From an uncultured Gammaproteobacteria bacterium (GTDB taxonomy: Bacteria; Pseudomonadota; Gammaproteobacteria; GCA-002705445; GCA-002716945): DNA of 64,000 bases. Numbering within the stretch: position 1 is the stretch's first letter; the number at the start of each line of letters is the position of its first letter. A program made the translations under genes and the position numbers. Positions 47,027-55,175 of the stretch are shown piece after piece. Under the pieces are notes generated by a model, which made no database searches, was not told the DNA's origin, and saw only the letters and a list, made by a program, of their open reading frames with translations. The stretch is from positions 124,001-188,000 of the forward strand of contig CAJQLO010000001.1 in NCBI GenBank assembly GCA_905479195.1. The letters are read 5' to 3'.

Positions 47027-47875
47027 ATGGTTGCTAAAGTTATAAGTGGAAGAGAAGTTGCAGAAACCATATTAACAACTGATCTAAAAAATAAAGTTTT
47101 GGAGCTTAATAAGAAAAATATTAAACCAAAATTAATTGTTATGTTGGTAGGTGACATGAAAGCATCTGCTAGTTACGTTGCCCAGAAAGAAAAATTTGCT
47201 GTAAAAGCAGGAATAGAATCTGATATTATGAGATTTGAAGCAACTGTTGCAGAAGAAGAAATTTTAACTCAAATTGACAATATTAATAACGATAAGAGTA
47301 TACATGGAGTTATAGTCCAATTACCATTACCAGATCATATATCTGTTACAAAAGTTTTAAATAAAATTGATCCGTCAAAAGATGTTGATGGTTTCACTCC
47401 CACAAATGTAGGTAAATTATTTTTAGGCGAGGATACACTGGTATCATGTACACCTAAAGGCATAATGCAGATGCTGGCATCTACAGGTACTAATTTAAGC
47501 GGGAAAAATGTAACAGTTGTAGGTAGATCAAATATTGTAGGTAAACCAGTTGCAATATTATGTTTACAACAGCATGCTACTGTAACGATGTGTCACTCTC
47601 GTACTAAAGACCTTAACTCTAAGTTGGCAGATGCAGATGTTGTTATAGTCGCGGTAGGCATACCTAAATTTATTAACGGAGACCAGATACCAGAGGGTTG
47701 CATTGTTATTGATGTTGGAATTCATAATATAGATGGTAAATTATGTGGAGATGTTGATTTTGAATCTGCATCACAGAAAGCTTCAGCGATAACTCCTGTC
47801 CCTGGTGGCGTTGGCCCAATGACAGTTTGCGCTTTAATTGAAAATACTATAATTGCAGCTGAAAGAATTGGTTGA
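47027..47875 (+). CDS. folD: Methylenetetrahydrofolate dehydrogenase/cyclohydrolase
   Basis: FolD interconverts methylene- and formyl-tetrahydrofolate with NADP. The 282-residue protein has the catalytic lysine region SYVAQKEKF, QLPLPDHI, KDVDGFTPTN, the dinucleotide fold VVGRSNIVGKP and PVPGGVGPMT. A clear GGAGA ribosome site precedes the start. Its TGA stop is immediately followed on the opposite strand by the 3' end of a tRNA gene. It fits with sgaA, thyA and folA as part of one-carbon metabolism. Confidence 0.96.
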   Translation: MVAKVISGREVAETILTTDLKNKVLELNKKNIKPKLIVMLVGDMKASASYVAQKEKFAVKAGIESDIMRFEATVAEEEILTQIDNINNDKSIHGVIVQLPLPDHISVTKVLNKIDPSKDVDGFTPTNVGKLFLGEDTLVSCTPKGIMQMLASTGTNLSGKNVTVVGRSNIVGKPVAILCLQQHATVTMCHSRTKDLNSKLADADVVIVAVGIPKFINGDQIPEGCIVIDVGIHNIDGKLCGDVDFESASQKASAITPVPGGVGPMTVCALIENTIIAAERIG

Positions 47876-47948
47876 GCGCCTGAGAAGATTCGAACTTCTG
47901 ACCTTTAGCTTCGGAAGCTAATGCTCTATCCAACTGAGCTACAGACGC
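47876..47948 (-). tRNA. tRNA-Arg (anticodon CCG)
   Basis: On the minus strand a 73-base cloverleaf is complete to position 72: acceptor GCGTCTG pairs with CAGGCGC (one G-U), the D-arm GCTC/GAGC has A20 in the loop, the anticodon arm is TTAGC-TTCCGAA-GCTAA, and the T-arm is AGAAG-TTCGAAT-CTTCT. Anticodon CCG reads arginine codon CGG. The 3' CCA is not encoded. The base at the discriminator position would be U, because it is the complement of the last base of the folD stop codon. Confidence 0.95.
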
Positions 47949-48020
47949 AAATTTATGATGAATTTATTATTTCTTTTAGTATAATCTACACAAGAAAGAA
48001 AACATGGAAAAATCTCTAAT

Positions 48021-48518
48021 ATGGAACATAAAGTAACAGACGCAGAATTTTATAAGGTCTTTGCAATAGTATCAGTAATAATTGTAGGGTTAGCTATTTT
48101 CATAGCGATTCTCTCTAATGTTTTCGCTGGACATGCATCTAGTGCAAGTGAAAACTATAAAGTTGAAATACAAAGTGATACCAATCAAAGAATAGCGCCA
48201 TCAGGGAAAACAAATCTAGCTAGTAACCCCTCTATTAAACAGGAAGTAATAGTAGCAAGTGTTTCTGCAAAAAAAACTCTTACTGGTCAGGAAGTTTATA
48301 ATACCGTCTGCATGTCATGTCACACTAGTGGAGCAGCTGGTGCTCCTGTAATTGGTAATAATAACCAATGGTCAGATAGGTTATCAAAAGGGAAAGACAC
48401 TCTTTATGCTAATGCAATAAATGGGATAGGAATTATGCCTGCGAAAGGCGGGGTAAGCTCTTTATCTGATAATGAAGTTAAGTCAGCGGTAGACTATATT
48501 TTATCTGAATCTAATTAA
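48021..48518 (+). CDS. Membrane-anchored cytochrome c5-type protein
   Basis: The 165-residue protein has an N-terminal membrane helix (about residues 12-36), a Ser/Asn-rich linker, and a C-terminal class I cytochrome c domain with the heme site CMSCH. An axial Met is likely in GIMPAKGG. The CxxCHxxGAAGAPxxG pattern is typical of cytochrome c5 and of cytochrome pools near oxidases. A TATAAT at 47980 may be its -10 element. It is convergent with ubiK, with a one-base gap. Confidence 0.88.
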   Translation: MEHKVTDAEFYKVFAIVSVIIVGLAIFIAILSNVFAGHASSASENYKVEIQSDTNQRIAPSGKTNLASNPSIKQEVIVASVSAKKTLTGQEVYNTVCMSCHTSGAAGAPVIGNNNQWSDRLSKGKDTLYANAINGIGIMPAKGGVSSLSDNEVKSAVDYILSESN

Positions 48519-48519
48519 T

Positions 48520-48738
48520 TTATAATTTCTTTTCTAGCTCTTCTATTTTAAGCCTAGTTTTAAGAAGTACTTTCTGTTGTATATCAAATTCTTCTCTAGT
48601 CACTAAGTTTAATTTATGTAAATAATCTTCAATCAATATTTTGATACTCGATTTTATATCATCTTTGACTCCACTTTCATTGGAGGGTATTAATTTTTCT
48701 ATTTTGCCCACAAGTTCTAATATTGTTTTTGAATTCAT
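48520..48738 (-). CDS. ubiK: Ubiquinone biosynthesis accessory factor UbiK (BMFP domain)
   Basis: The 72-residue protein is a BMFP-domain coiled-coil with a conserved middle LVTREEFDIQQKVLLKTR. UbiK partners UbiJ to support ubiquinone synthesis under aerobic conditions. In pseudomonads the gene also neighbours glnK-amtB, as it does here. The leading helix (LVGKIEKLIP) is amphipathic and membrane-binding in relatives. Confidence 0.88.
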   Translation of the reverse strand: MNSKTILELVGKIEKLIPSNESGVKDDIKSSIKILIEDYLHKLNLVTREEFDIQQKVLLKTRLKIEELEKKL

Positions 48739-48743
48739 ATCTT

Positions 48744-48760
48744 TGCACCTATTTTGAGCA
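48744..48760 (+). promoter_or_regulatory. Candidate NtrC-binding site upstream of torF-glnK-amtB
   Basis: TGCACC-TATTT-TGAGCA matches the NtrC consensus TGCACY-N5-GGTGCA at ten of twelve arm positions. It lies about 155 bases upstream of the predicted sigma-54 start, within the usual range for an enhancer site. A second left half-site TGCACC is at 48832. The right arm also forms half of a palindrome, TGAGCA-cat-TGCTCA (48755-48769). Confidence 0.45.
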
Positions 48761-48882
48761 CATTGCTCACTATAATATCGTTATAATGGGCTTATAAGCA
48801 TTTATTGTATTGATTGAAAACTATTATATCATGCACCATATTTAATACATATATAGATATATATTATTTAATAAAGTTATGT

Positions 48883-48899
48883 TGGCACGGTATATGCAT
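48883..48899 (+). promoter_or_regulatory. Sigma-54-type promoter (-24/-12) for torF-glnK-amtB
   Basis: TGGCACGGTATATGCAT fits the consensus TGGCACG-N4-TTGCW, with the invariant GG (48884-48885) and GC (48896-48897) exactly ten bases apart. Transcription would start near 48908, leaving an 80-base leader before the torF ATG at 48989. A small hairpin (TTATC-act-GATAA) lies in that leader. Confidence 0.75.
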
Positions 48900-48988
48900 T
48901 ATGTATACCGAAGCTAGACTTTTATCACTGATAAGCGTCGAACTGAAATTTAAAACTTAAAACGATAATAATATAAATGGAGAAAATT

Positions 48989-49696
48989 ATGATAAAAAAA
49001 CTAATGAGTAAATTTTTACCGGCAGTTATGGTAATCACAATGTCTGTACCTTTCGCCGTTGCATCTGAATCAGCTGTTGCTGAAGAAGGATCTTCGGTTA
49101 GTTACAATGTTGGATTCGCATCCGAGTACTGGTACAGAGGAGTTCATCAATCTGATGCCTCTGTAAGCTTTGGCGCTGACTATGAAAATGGTGGATTTTA
49201 TGCAGGCACATGGTGGGCAGATGTTGGTAATGGCGGTGATGGTTCAGGCAAAGATGGCCTAGAACATGACTACTATGCAGGATATGGATGGAGTATGGGC
49301 AGCGCTGATTTGTATGTAGGCGCAACCGGATATTACTATACTGATAACTTTGATTCTGATTATGAAGAAATGAACTTTGGTATAGCAATGGGACCTATTT
49401 CTATAGATTATGCTGATGGTCAATATGATGGCAGCGCTAATCAAGATTATGACTATACTTCTATAGCACTAGATCTTGGAGTTGTTGGATTACCAATGAC
49501 ATTCACTGCAGGTTACTGGGGTGGCAGTTCTAGTCTTCAAGGTAATGTCTATACCCTGGATTATTCAACAACAGTTGCAGGCGTTGATGTTGGTTTGCAA
49601 ATTGGTAAAAACGATGATGATATTACAGCGGGAACAGGTGGAACTAGTACTACAAACACTACGTTTGGTGTCTTTTCACTAGGCTATAGTTTCTAA
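48989..49696 (+). CDS. torF: TorF family putative outer-membrane porin
   Basis: The protein is a predicted small beta-barrel with alternating aromatic strands, a signal peptide (cleavage near VASESA) and a C-terminal Phe (SLGYSF), as expected of an outer-membrane protein. VGFASEYWYRGVHQSD at the N-terminus is the family hallmark. ATG 48989 is chosen over 48977 because TGGAGA inside the longer version forms a ribosome site six bases before it. This gives 235 residues. It lies upstream of glnK-amtB behind a sigma-54-type promoter, which suggests nitrogen-limited uptake of ammonium or small organic solutes. Confidence 0.85.
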   Translation: MIKKLMSKFLPAVMVITMSVPFAVASESAVAEEGSSVSYNVGFASEYWYRGVHQSDASVSFGADYENGGFYAGTWWADVGNGGDGSGKDGLEHDYYAGYGWSMGSADLYVGATGYYYTDNFDSDYEEMNFGIAMGPISIDYADGQYDGSANQDYDYTSIALDLGVVGLPMTFTAGYWGGSSSLQGNVYTLDYSTTVAGVDVGLQIGKNDDDITAGTGGTSTTNTTFGVFSLGYSF

Positions 49697-49718
49697 CAAT
49701 ATTTTAAGTTATAATTAA

Positions 49719-50078
<360 letters not shown>

Positions 50079-50111
50079 TTAATAAACATTATTAATTAGG
50101 AGACCCTAATC

Positions 50112-51380
50112 ATGGAAAATCAACTCATCGAGCTGGCTTATGCTCTAGATACTTTTTACTTTCTAGTAATGGGTGCATTCGTCATGTGGATGGCAGCTGG
50201 ATTTACAATGCTTGAATCCGGACTTGTCAGAGCAAAAAATACAGCAGAGATACTTACTAAAAATATTTCGTTATATTCTATATCTACCATCATGTATATG
50301 GTAGTTGGATATAACTTAATGTACCCAGCAGGAGGATCAGGTGTCATGCCTGACTTAGCATTCTTTTTGGGCAGTGATAATGCAACAGCAGATGTTATTA
50401 AAAGCGGTGGGGAGATTTACTATTCAGGGATCTCAGATCACTTTTTTCAAGTAGTATTTGTTGCAACAGCTTGTTCTATTATTTCTGGAGCAGTAGCTGA
50501 GAGAATGAAACTATGGCCATTTTTATTATTCTGTGTCTTTATGACCAGTATAATTTATCCAGTGCAAGGATATTGGAAATGGGGCGGCGGATTCTTAGAT
50601 GAAGCAGGATTTATGGATTTTGCAGGATCAGGCGTTGTTCATTTATGTGGTGCAGCAGCAGCATTAGCTGGAGTTATGGTACTTGGCTCAAGAAGAGGTA
50701 AATATAAAGATGGAAAACCTCAAGCAATGCCGGGTGCTAATTTACCTTTGGCAACTTTAGGTACTTTTATTCTTTGGTTAGGATGGTTTGGATTCAACGG
50801 TGGATCTGAGTTAATTATTTCTAATGTTGCAGAAGCCAATGCAGTAGCTATGATTTTTGTTAACACTAACTTAGCAGCAGCTGGTGGTGTAATGGGAGCT
50901 CTTATCTTAGCGAAACTAATGTTCGGTAAGTCAGATCTTACAATGGCTCTAAATGGAGCAATTGGCGGACTTGTATCAATAACAGCTGAACCTTTAGCGC
51001 CAACACCAGGGCTAGCCTTAATGATTGGTCTTATAGGAGGAGTCTTAGTTGTTTTCTCTATCGTTATGTTAGATAAAATGAAAATAGATGATCCTGTGGG
51101 AGCAATATCTGCACATGGGGCCTGTGGTATTTGGGGTTTAATGGCAGTTACTCTAACAGGCGGCACATTAGGCGCTCAAATTTACGGGACTCTCGTAATT
51201 TTCTTATGGACATTCATTGTTAGTTATATTGTTTGGTCAATTATTAACATGATGTTTGGATTAAGAGTTAGTGCTGAAGAAGAAGATGAAGGTGTAGATT
51301 TATCTGAATGTGGTTTAGAAGCATATCCAGAATTCAGTAAATCATTTGATGGAGGACCATCTGTATACCCAAAAAAATAG
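50112..51380 (+). CDS. amtB: Ammonium transporter
   Basis: The 422-residue membrane protein of the Amt/Rh family has about eleven helices. The conductance histidines occur in VVHLCGAAAA and ISAHGACGIWG. FTMLESGLVRAKN and GSRRGKYKDGK are family segments. It lacks an obvious cleaved signal, so the N-terminus at MENQLIELAY is probably retained. It follows glnK by 33 bases with an AGGAGA ribosome site, and the unit ends in the hairpin at 51401. Confidence 0.96.
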   Translation: MENQLIELAYALDTFYFLVMGAFVMWMAAGFTMLESGLVRAKNTAEILTKNISLYSISTIMYMVVGYNLMYPAGGSGVMPDLAFFLGSDNATADVIKSGGEIYYSGISDHFFQVVFVATACSIISGAVAERMKLWPFLLFCVFMTSIIYPVQGYWKWGGGFLDEAGFMDFAGSGVVHLCGAAAALAGVMVLGSRRGKYKDGKPQAMPGANLPLATLGTFILWLGWFGFNGGSELIISNVAEANAVAMIFVNTNLAAAGGVMGALILAKLMFGKSDLTMALNGAIGGLVSITAEPLAPTPGLALMIGLIGGVLVVFSIVMLDKMKIDDPVGAISAHGACGIWGLMAVTLTGGTLGAQIYGTLVIFLWTFIVSYIVWSIINMMFGLRVSAEEEDEGVDLSECGLEAYPEFSKSFDGGPSVYPKK

Positions 51381-51400
51381 TTAACTAAATACTATTATGA

Positions 51401-51428
51401 AAGGCGCGATAATTTATTGCGCCTTTTT
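51401..51428 (+). terminator. Rho-independent terminator after amtB
   Basis: AAGGCGC (51401-51407) and GCGCCTT (51419-51425) form a 7-bp stem with an 11-base loop, followed by T residues to 51428. The last codons of the convergent speE gene overlap the loop and right arm. Confidence 0.88.
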
Positions 51429-52136
51429 ACATTGTATAAATGACCATAGTCCTAATGGATAAATAGGCATACTAAACTCATGAAGCGATATGTCCTTAAA
51501 ACCAATTTTATCTAACTTCTTTTTTGTGGGTATTATTATTTTTTTTTCATCAAGATATGGTGATCCACTTTGCTGAATTAATTGACCATTACTTTTCAGG
51601 TTACTAAAAATATTTTTATAAAATTTTTCAGAGTATAGTTTTTTTGCTATTAAATTTGGATCTGTACAATCAATGATAATTACATCAAATCTTAAGGCAT
51701 TATTATTTTTAATCCACTCATATCCATCTTCTATTAGGACACTAACTTTATTTTTAGATTTTTTATTTAATTTAAAAAATGATGGAAAGAATTCTCGAGA
51801 TATATTAATGACTTGATTATCAATTTCTACTAAATTTATACTATTTATATTAAGTTTTTCAAATAACCCTCTAACTAAACCAAAGTCTCCCCCGCCTATA
51901 ACTAATATATCAATGCTCTTGGATTTTTTGCTAATTAAGGAGATACATTTATTATGATATTGGTCATTACCTTTTTCCGTTAACATAAAACAATCATCTA
52001 ACATTAAAATATTGCCATATTTTTTAGATTTGTATACTTTTATATTTTGAAACTTTGATTTAGCTTTGTATAACAATTCTTCGCATTCTATGCCAAATTG
52101 TGTTCCTGATTCTTTATTATATTCTTTTACTAACAT
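51414..52136 (-). CDS. speE: Spermidine synthase-like aminopropyltransferase
   Basis: The 240-residue protein has the methyltransferase-like fold of spermidine synthase: VIGGGDFGLVR for the decarboxylated-SAM site and IIDCTDPN for the catalytic Asp. In the N-terminal lobe, where relatives read YHEM, this protein reads YHNK, so an acidic substrate contact appears to be missing. It is also shorter than the usual 280 or so. It faces a SpeD-like gene across a 91-base divergent region. The amine acceptor may not be putrescine. Confidence 0.8.
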   Translation of the reverse strand: MLVKEYNKESGTQFGIECEELLYKAKSKFQNIKVYKSKKYGNILMLDDCFMLTEKGNDQYHNKCISLISKKSKSIDILVIGGGDFGLVRGLFEKLNINSINLVEIDNQVINISREFFPSFFKLNKKSKNKVSVLIEDGYEWIKNNNALRFDVIIIDCTDPNLIAKKLYSEKFYKNIFSNLKSNGQLIQQSGSPYLDEKKIIIPTKKKLDKIGFKDISLHEFSMPIYPLGLWSFIQCKKAQ

Positions 52137-52227
52137 TATTCTTTATATATAATCATCACTACTTTAGAGTTTTGTCATTTGCGATTATACTCTGATATTA
52201 ATATTATTTATATAAGGAATGGTAACG

Positions 52228-52611
52228 ATGGCCGTAGATCATAAACATCTTTTAATCAGAGCTGAGGTAGCTAATTGTCCAATGCGAGATAACCTTGGAT
52301 ATGTGTTAGATTGGATGCAATCCCTCATTACTAAGATTGATATGAAACTCATGCAGGGCCCCAATATTTCTTATGTTGATCAAGAAGGTAATAGGGGAAT
52401 TACATGTATGGCTTTAATTGAAACTAGCCATATTGTGTTACATGTCTGGGATGAACAAAAGCCAGGATTATTTCAACTAGACGTCTATAGCTGCAAGCCT
52501 TTTGACCTTAATATTGTCATTAAACATTTAAAAGATTCTTATGATGTAACTAAGTTACAGTATAAATTTTTAGATAGAAAAACCGACCTTATTATGATTG
52601 AGGAAAATTAA
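52228..52611 (+). CDS. Short S-adenosylmethionine decarboxylase-like protein
   Basis: This 127-residue relative of the short pyruvoyl decarboxylases has the processing region IETSHIVLHVWDE and a Cys in DVYSCKPFD, 22 residues after the Ser. This matches the Ser-His-Cys layout of Thermotoga SpeD. The residue before the cleavage Ser is Thr rather than Glu, and the usual FxPxGVSG segment is replaced by YVDQEGNRG. ATG 52228 is preferred to 52219, because AAGGA lies ten bases before it. Adjacent speE suggests SAM decarboxylation. Another substrate is possible, given the second SpeD at 3.5 kb. Confidence 0.75.
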   Translation: MAVDHKHLLIRAEVANCPMRDNLGYVLDWMQSLITKIDMKLMQGPNISYVDQEGNRGITCMALIETSHIVLHVWDEQKPGLFQLDVYSCKPFDLNIVIKHLKDSYDVTKLQYKFLDRKTDLIMIEEN

Positions 52612-52614
52612 TCC

Positions 52615-53457
52615 TTATTTTGATTTTTTTAGTTCTAAATTATATTGTATTTTAGCAACAACATAATTAAGCAACAAGCATGTTTTCTTGTATAAATTTG
52701 AATTTTTTCTATAGTCTGCTTCTGCTATAAAATCTACTCTATTTGCTTGAGAAAGTTCTTTACATATAATTACCTGCTCTTTCAATTTCTTCTGATAAAC
52801 GGCGATGGAATGACCCCCTTCTTTTTTTATCAAAGCCATACTTGGAACATCAGTTAAGCCATCTCCAACATAAATCATATTATCAAATGGAATTGGCCTT
52901 TTATCTTCTGACATATGAGTATTAATACTTTCAGATAACTTTTCTTTGCCTTTATTAATCCTAAATAAGTATTGAGTTTTTGTGGTATCAGTAACAACAA
53001 TTTTTGGAAAGACTGCATGTTTATTTTCATTATAAAAATATTCTGAAGCAAAAATTTTTCTTATATACTTTTTAATAGAGACTCCATCTAGTATCTCCAT
53101 ATGGCCAGCAGATATAATATAATGATAAATCTGTATATCATTCCCAGATAACTTTTTTACATATTTATTTATATTATCAAACCATTCACTTACTCCTTGA
53201 TAGTATTTAATATCCTTGCCCATTTTAAAAAATTCATTTTTAGATATTTTTATGTTTTTCTCTTTTGCTTGGTCTAGCAAATGTCTCATGAAAACCATCA
53301 TTGTTTCGCCACCAGTTCTTTTTGATTCTTCATTAATAGAATCCCAAAAACTCTTGGGATTTAAACCTAGCTTTGGAAGCAGGGTATATTCTTGCATAGT
53401 TTTCGGAGTAAGTGTTCCATCGAAATCATAAATCATAGCTATTTTATTCTGCTTCAT
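52615..53457 (-). CDS. HAD superfamily phosphatase
   Basis: The 280-residue protein has the HAD nucleophile motif DFDGTLTP near the N-terminus, a helical cap (about residues 30-125), SAGHME as motif II, and VGDGLTDVPSM as motif IV. The layout resembles phosphoserine-phosphatase-like enzymes, but the cap is larger and the substrate is unknown. It starts at the base where argS ends, so it lies in the priA-argS transcription unit. Confidence 0.8.
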   Translation of the reverse strand: MKQNKIAMIYDFDGTLTPKTMQEYTLLPKLGLNPKSFWDSINEESKRTGGETMMVFMRHLLDQAKEKNIKISKNEFFKMGKDIKYYQGVSEWFDNINKYVKKLSGNDIQIYHYIISAGHMEILDGVSIKKYIRKIFASEYFYNENKHAVFPKIVVTDTTKTQYLFRINKGKEKLSESINTHMSEDKRPIPFDNMIYVGDGLTDVPSMALIKKEGGHSIAVYQKKLKEQVIICKELSQANRVDFIAEADYRKNSNLYKKTCLLLNYVVAKIQYNLELKKSK

Positions 53458-55157
53458 TACATGTCCTCAGGAGCATTTATATCAAATAAATTTAAACCAT
53501 TTTTTAAAACTTTCTGTATAGCAATTACTAGTGATACTCTACTATAGTTAATTTCATCATCTATAATTTTTATATTTGCATAATAGCTATGAAAACTTTG
53601 AGATAGTTTGTATAAATAATTAGTAATCATTTGAGGCTGAAGAGTATCCATTGCTACACTAAAAGTCTCTTCATAGTTATTTAATAATCTTAATAAGTCT
53701 TGTTCCTTAGGGTCTATTAATTTTGTATCATCAAAATCTAGATCCTTTAAATTTACTTTTGATATTATTTTTTCTATTCTAGCATGAGCATATTGAATAT
53801 AATAAACAGGGTTATCTTTGTCTTTAGATAATGCTGTATTAATATCAAAATCTAAATGTTGTTCAATTTTTTTATTAATATAAAAAAAGTTAATTGCATC
53901 TGATCCTATCTCATCAACTAATGATTTCAGCGTAATAAATTCACCAGACCTAGTAGACATGGACATTTTTTCACCATCTCTATATAAATTTGCAAATTGT
54001 ATTAAATGAATAGATATTTTATTTGTATCATAACCAATACCTTTTAATGCATTAGTTAATCTTGGAACATACCCATGATGATCCGAGCCCCATATATTAA
54101 TTATATAATCATATTTATCTAGTTTAAGAGAATGGTATGCTATATCAGTAGCAAAATATGTTAAGGCTCCATTAGCTCTTACAAGAACTCTGTCTTTATC
54201 ATCTCCGTATTTAGTGGATCTAAACCATACGGCTCCATCCTTTACATAGGACAAGTCTTTAGATTTTATGTTTTCCAGTATTTGATAAACAAAGTCATCT
54301 TTTATTAATTCACTCTCATGAAACCAATTAGAGAATTCTACATTTAAATCATCAAGATCTTTTTTGATATAGTCATTAATAATAATATCAATAACTGAGT
54401 CACGAAATATAAGATAAGACTTAAAATCTTTTCTAAGTATATTCAAAAATGACTCATAGGTATCGTTACTAGATAAAGAATTTTTACATACTAATAGTAA
54501 GTCTCTATACTGAGATTTTAATTTATCAGCTACTATTGAAATATATTTACCTTTATAAATATCTACATCATCAAATGGTTTTTTTAGACCAACTATACTT
54601 AATATTACACTTATTGATAGTATATCTATTTGCTTGCCTATATTGTTTACATAGTATTCTGTAAATACATCATGACCCTGAATTCGTAAAATATTAGACA
54701 AGGTTTTTCCAAAAATTAGTCCTCTGCCATGACCTACATGTAAAGGACCTGTTGGATTTGCAGATACAAATTCTATATGTATATTTTTTTTTGTTTTAGT
54801 TTTAAATTTTTTAAAAATATCCTTGCTTTGAATTATATCTGTAACTATAGATGCTCTTTTTGAGTCCTCAATAAAAAAATTTATAAACCCTGGCTTTTTA
54901 ATTTCAATTTTTTTGATTTGTGGATATTTTTTTCCTGTAAGGTCTCTCTTTATATGTTCTCCAATATCCATAGGATTCTTTTTCAGGACCTTGCTTAATT
55001 TCATAGCAATATTTGAGTAGTAATCTCCATGTAGTTCATTAGTCGTTTTTTGAACTTCAATAAAACCTTCTTTTGATATTTCTGTAGGGTTTATGCCTTC
55101 ATCAAAAGTAGCTTCTAACAAGTAGGCTTCAATAATATTTTTTATTTCTATGTTCAA
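53457..55157 (-). CDS. argS: Arginine-tRNA ligase
   Basis: ArgS charges tRNA-Arg, including the tRNA encoded at 47.9 kb. The 566-residue class I synthetase has NPTGPLHVGHGRG (HIGH-type), EKMSMSTRSG (KMSKS-type) and the C-terminal DALR-type anticodon domain from about residue 450. The N-terminal Add-1 domain is present. It lies 18 bases after priA, the usual gammaproteobacterial pairing. Confidence 0.95.
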   Translation of the reverse strand: MNIEIKNIIEAYLLEATFDEGINPTEISKEGFIEVQKTTNELHGDYYSNIAMKLSKVLKKNPMDIGEHIKRDLTGKKYPQIKKIEIKKPGFINFFIEDSKRASIVTDIIQSKDIFKKFKTKTKKNIHIEFVSANPTGPLHVGHGRGLIFGKTLSNILRIQGHDVFTEYYVNNIGKQIDILSISVILSIVGLKKPFDDVDIYKGKYISIVADKLKSQYRDLLLVCKNSLSSNDTYESFLNILRKDFKSYLIFRDSVIDIIINDYIKKDLDDLNVEFSNWFHESELIKDDFVYQILENIKSKDLSYVKDGAVWFRSTKYGDDKDRVLVRANGALTYFATDIAYHSLKLDKYDYIINIWGSDHHGYVPRLTNALKGIGYDTNKISIHLIQFANLYRDGEKMSMSTRSGEFITLKSLVDEIGSDAINFFYINKKIEQHLDFDINTALSKDKDNPVYYIQYAHARIEKIISKVNLKDLDFDDTKLIDPKEQDLLRLLNNYEETFSVAMDTLQPQMITNYLYKLSQSFHSYYANIKIIDDEINYSRVSLVIAIQKVLKNGLNLFDINAPEDM

Positions 55158-55175
55158 TTGGATCCTGTTAAATAG

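Noticed and set aside
47980-47985. TATAAT as a confident promoter for the c5-type cytochrome
   Set aside because: No matching -35 element lies at the right spacing, so it is only mentioned in the gene entry.
49098-49444. Two minus-strand frames inside torF
   Set aside because: They are antisense shadows of the signal-peptide-bearing beta-barrel gene and lack start signals.
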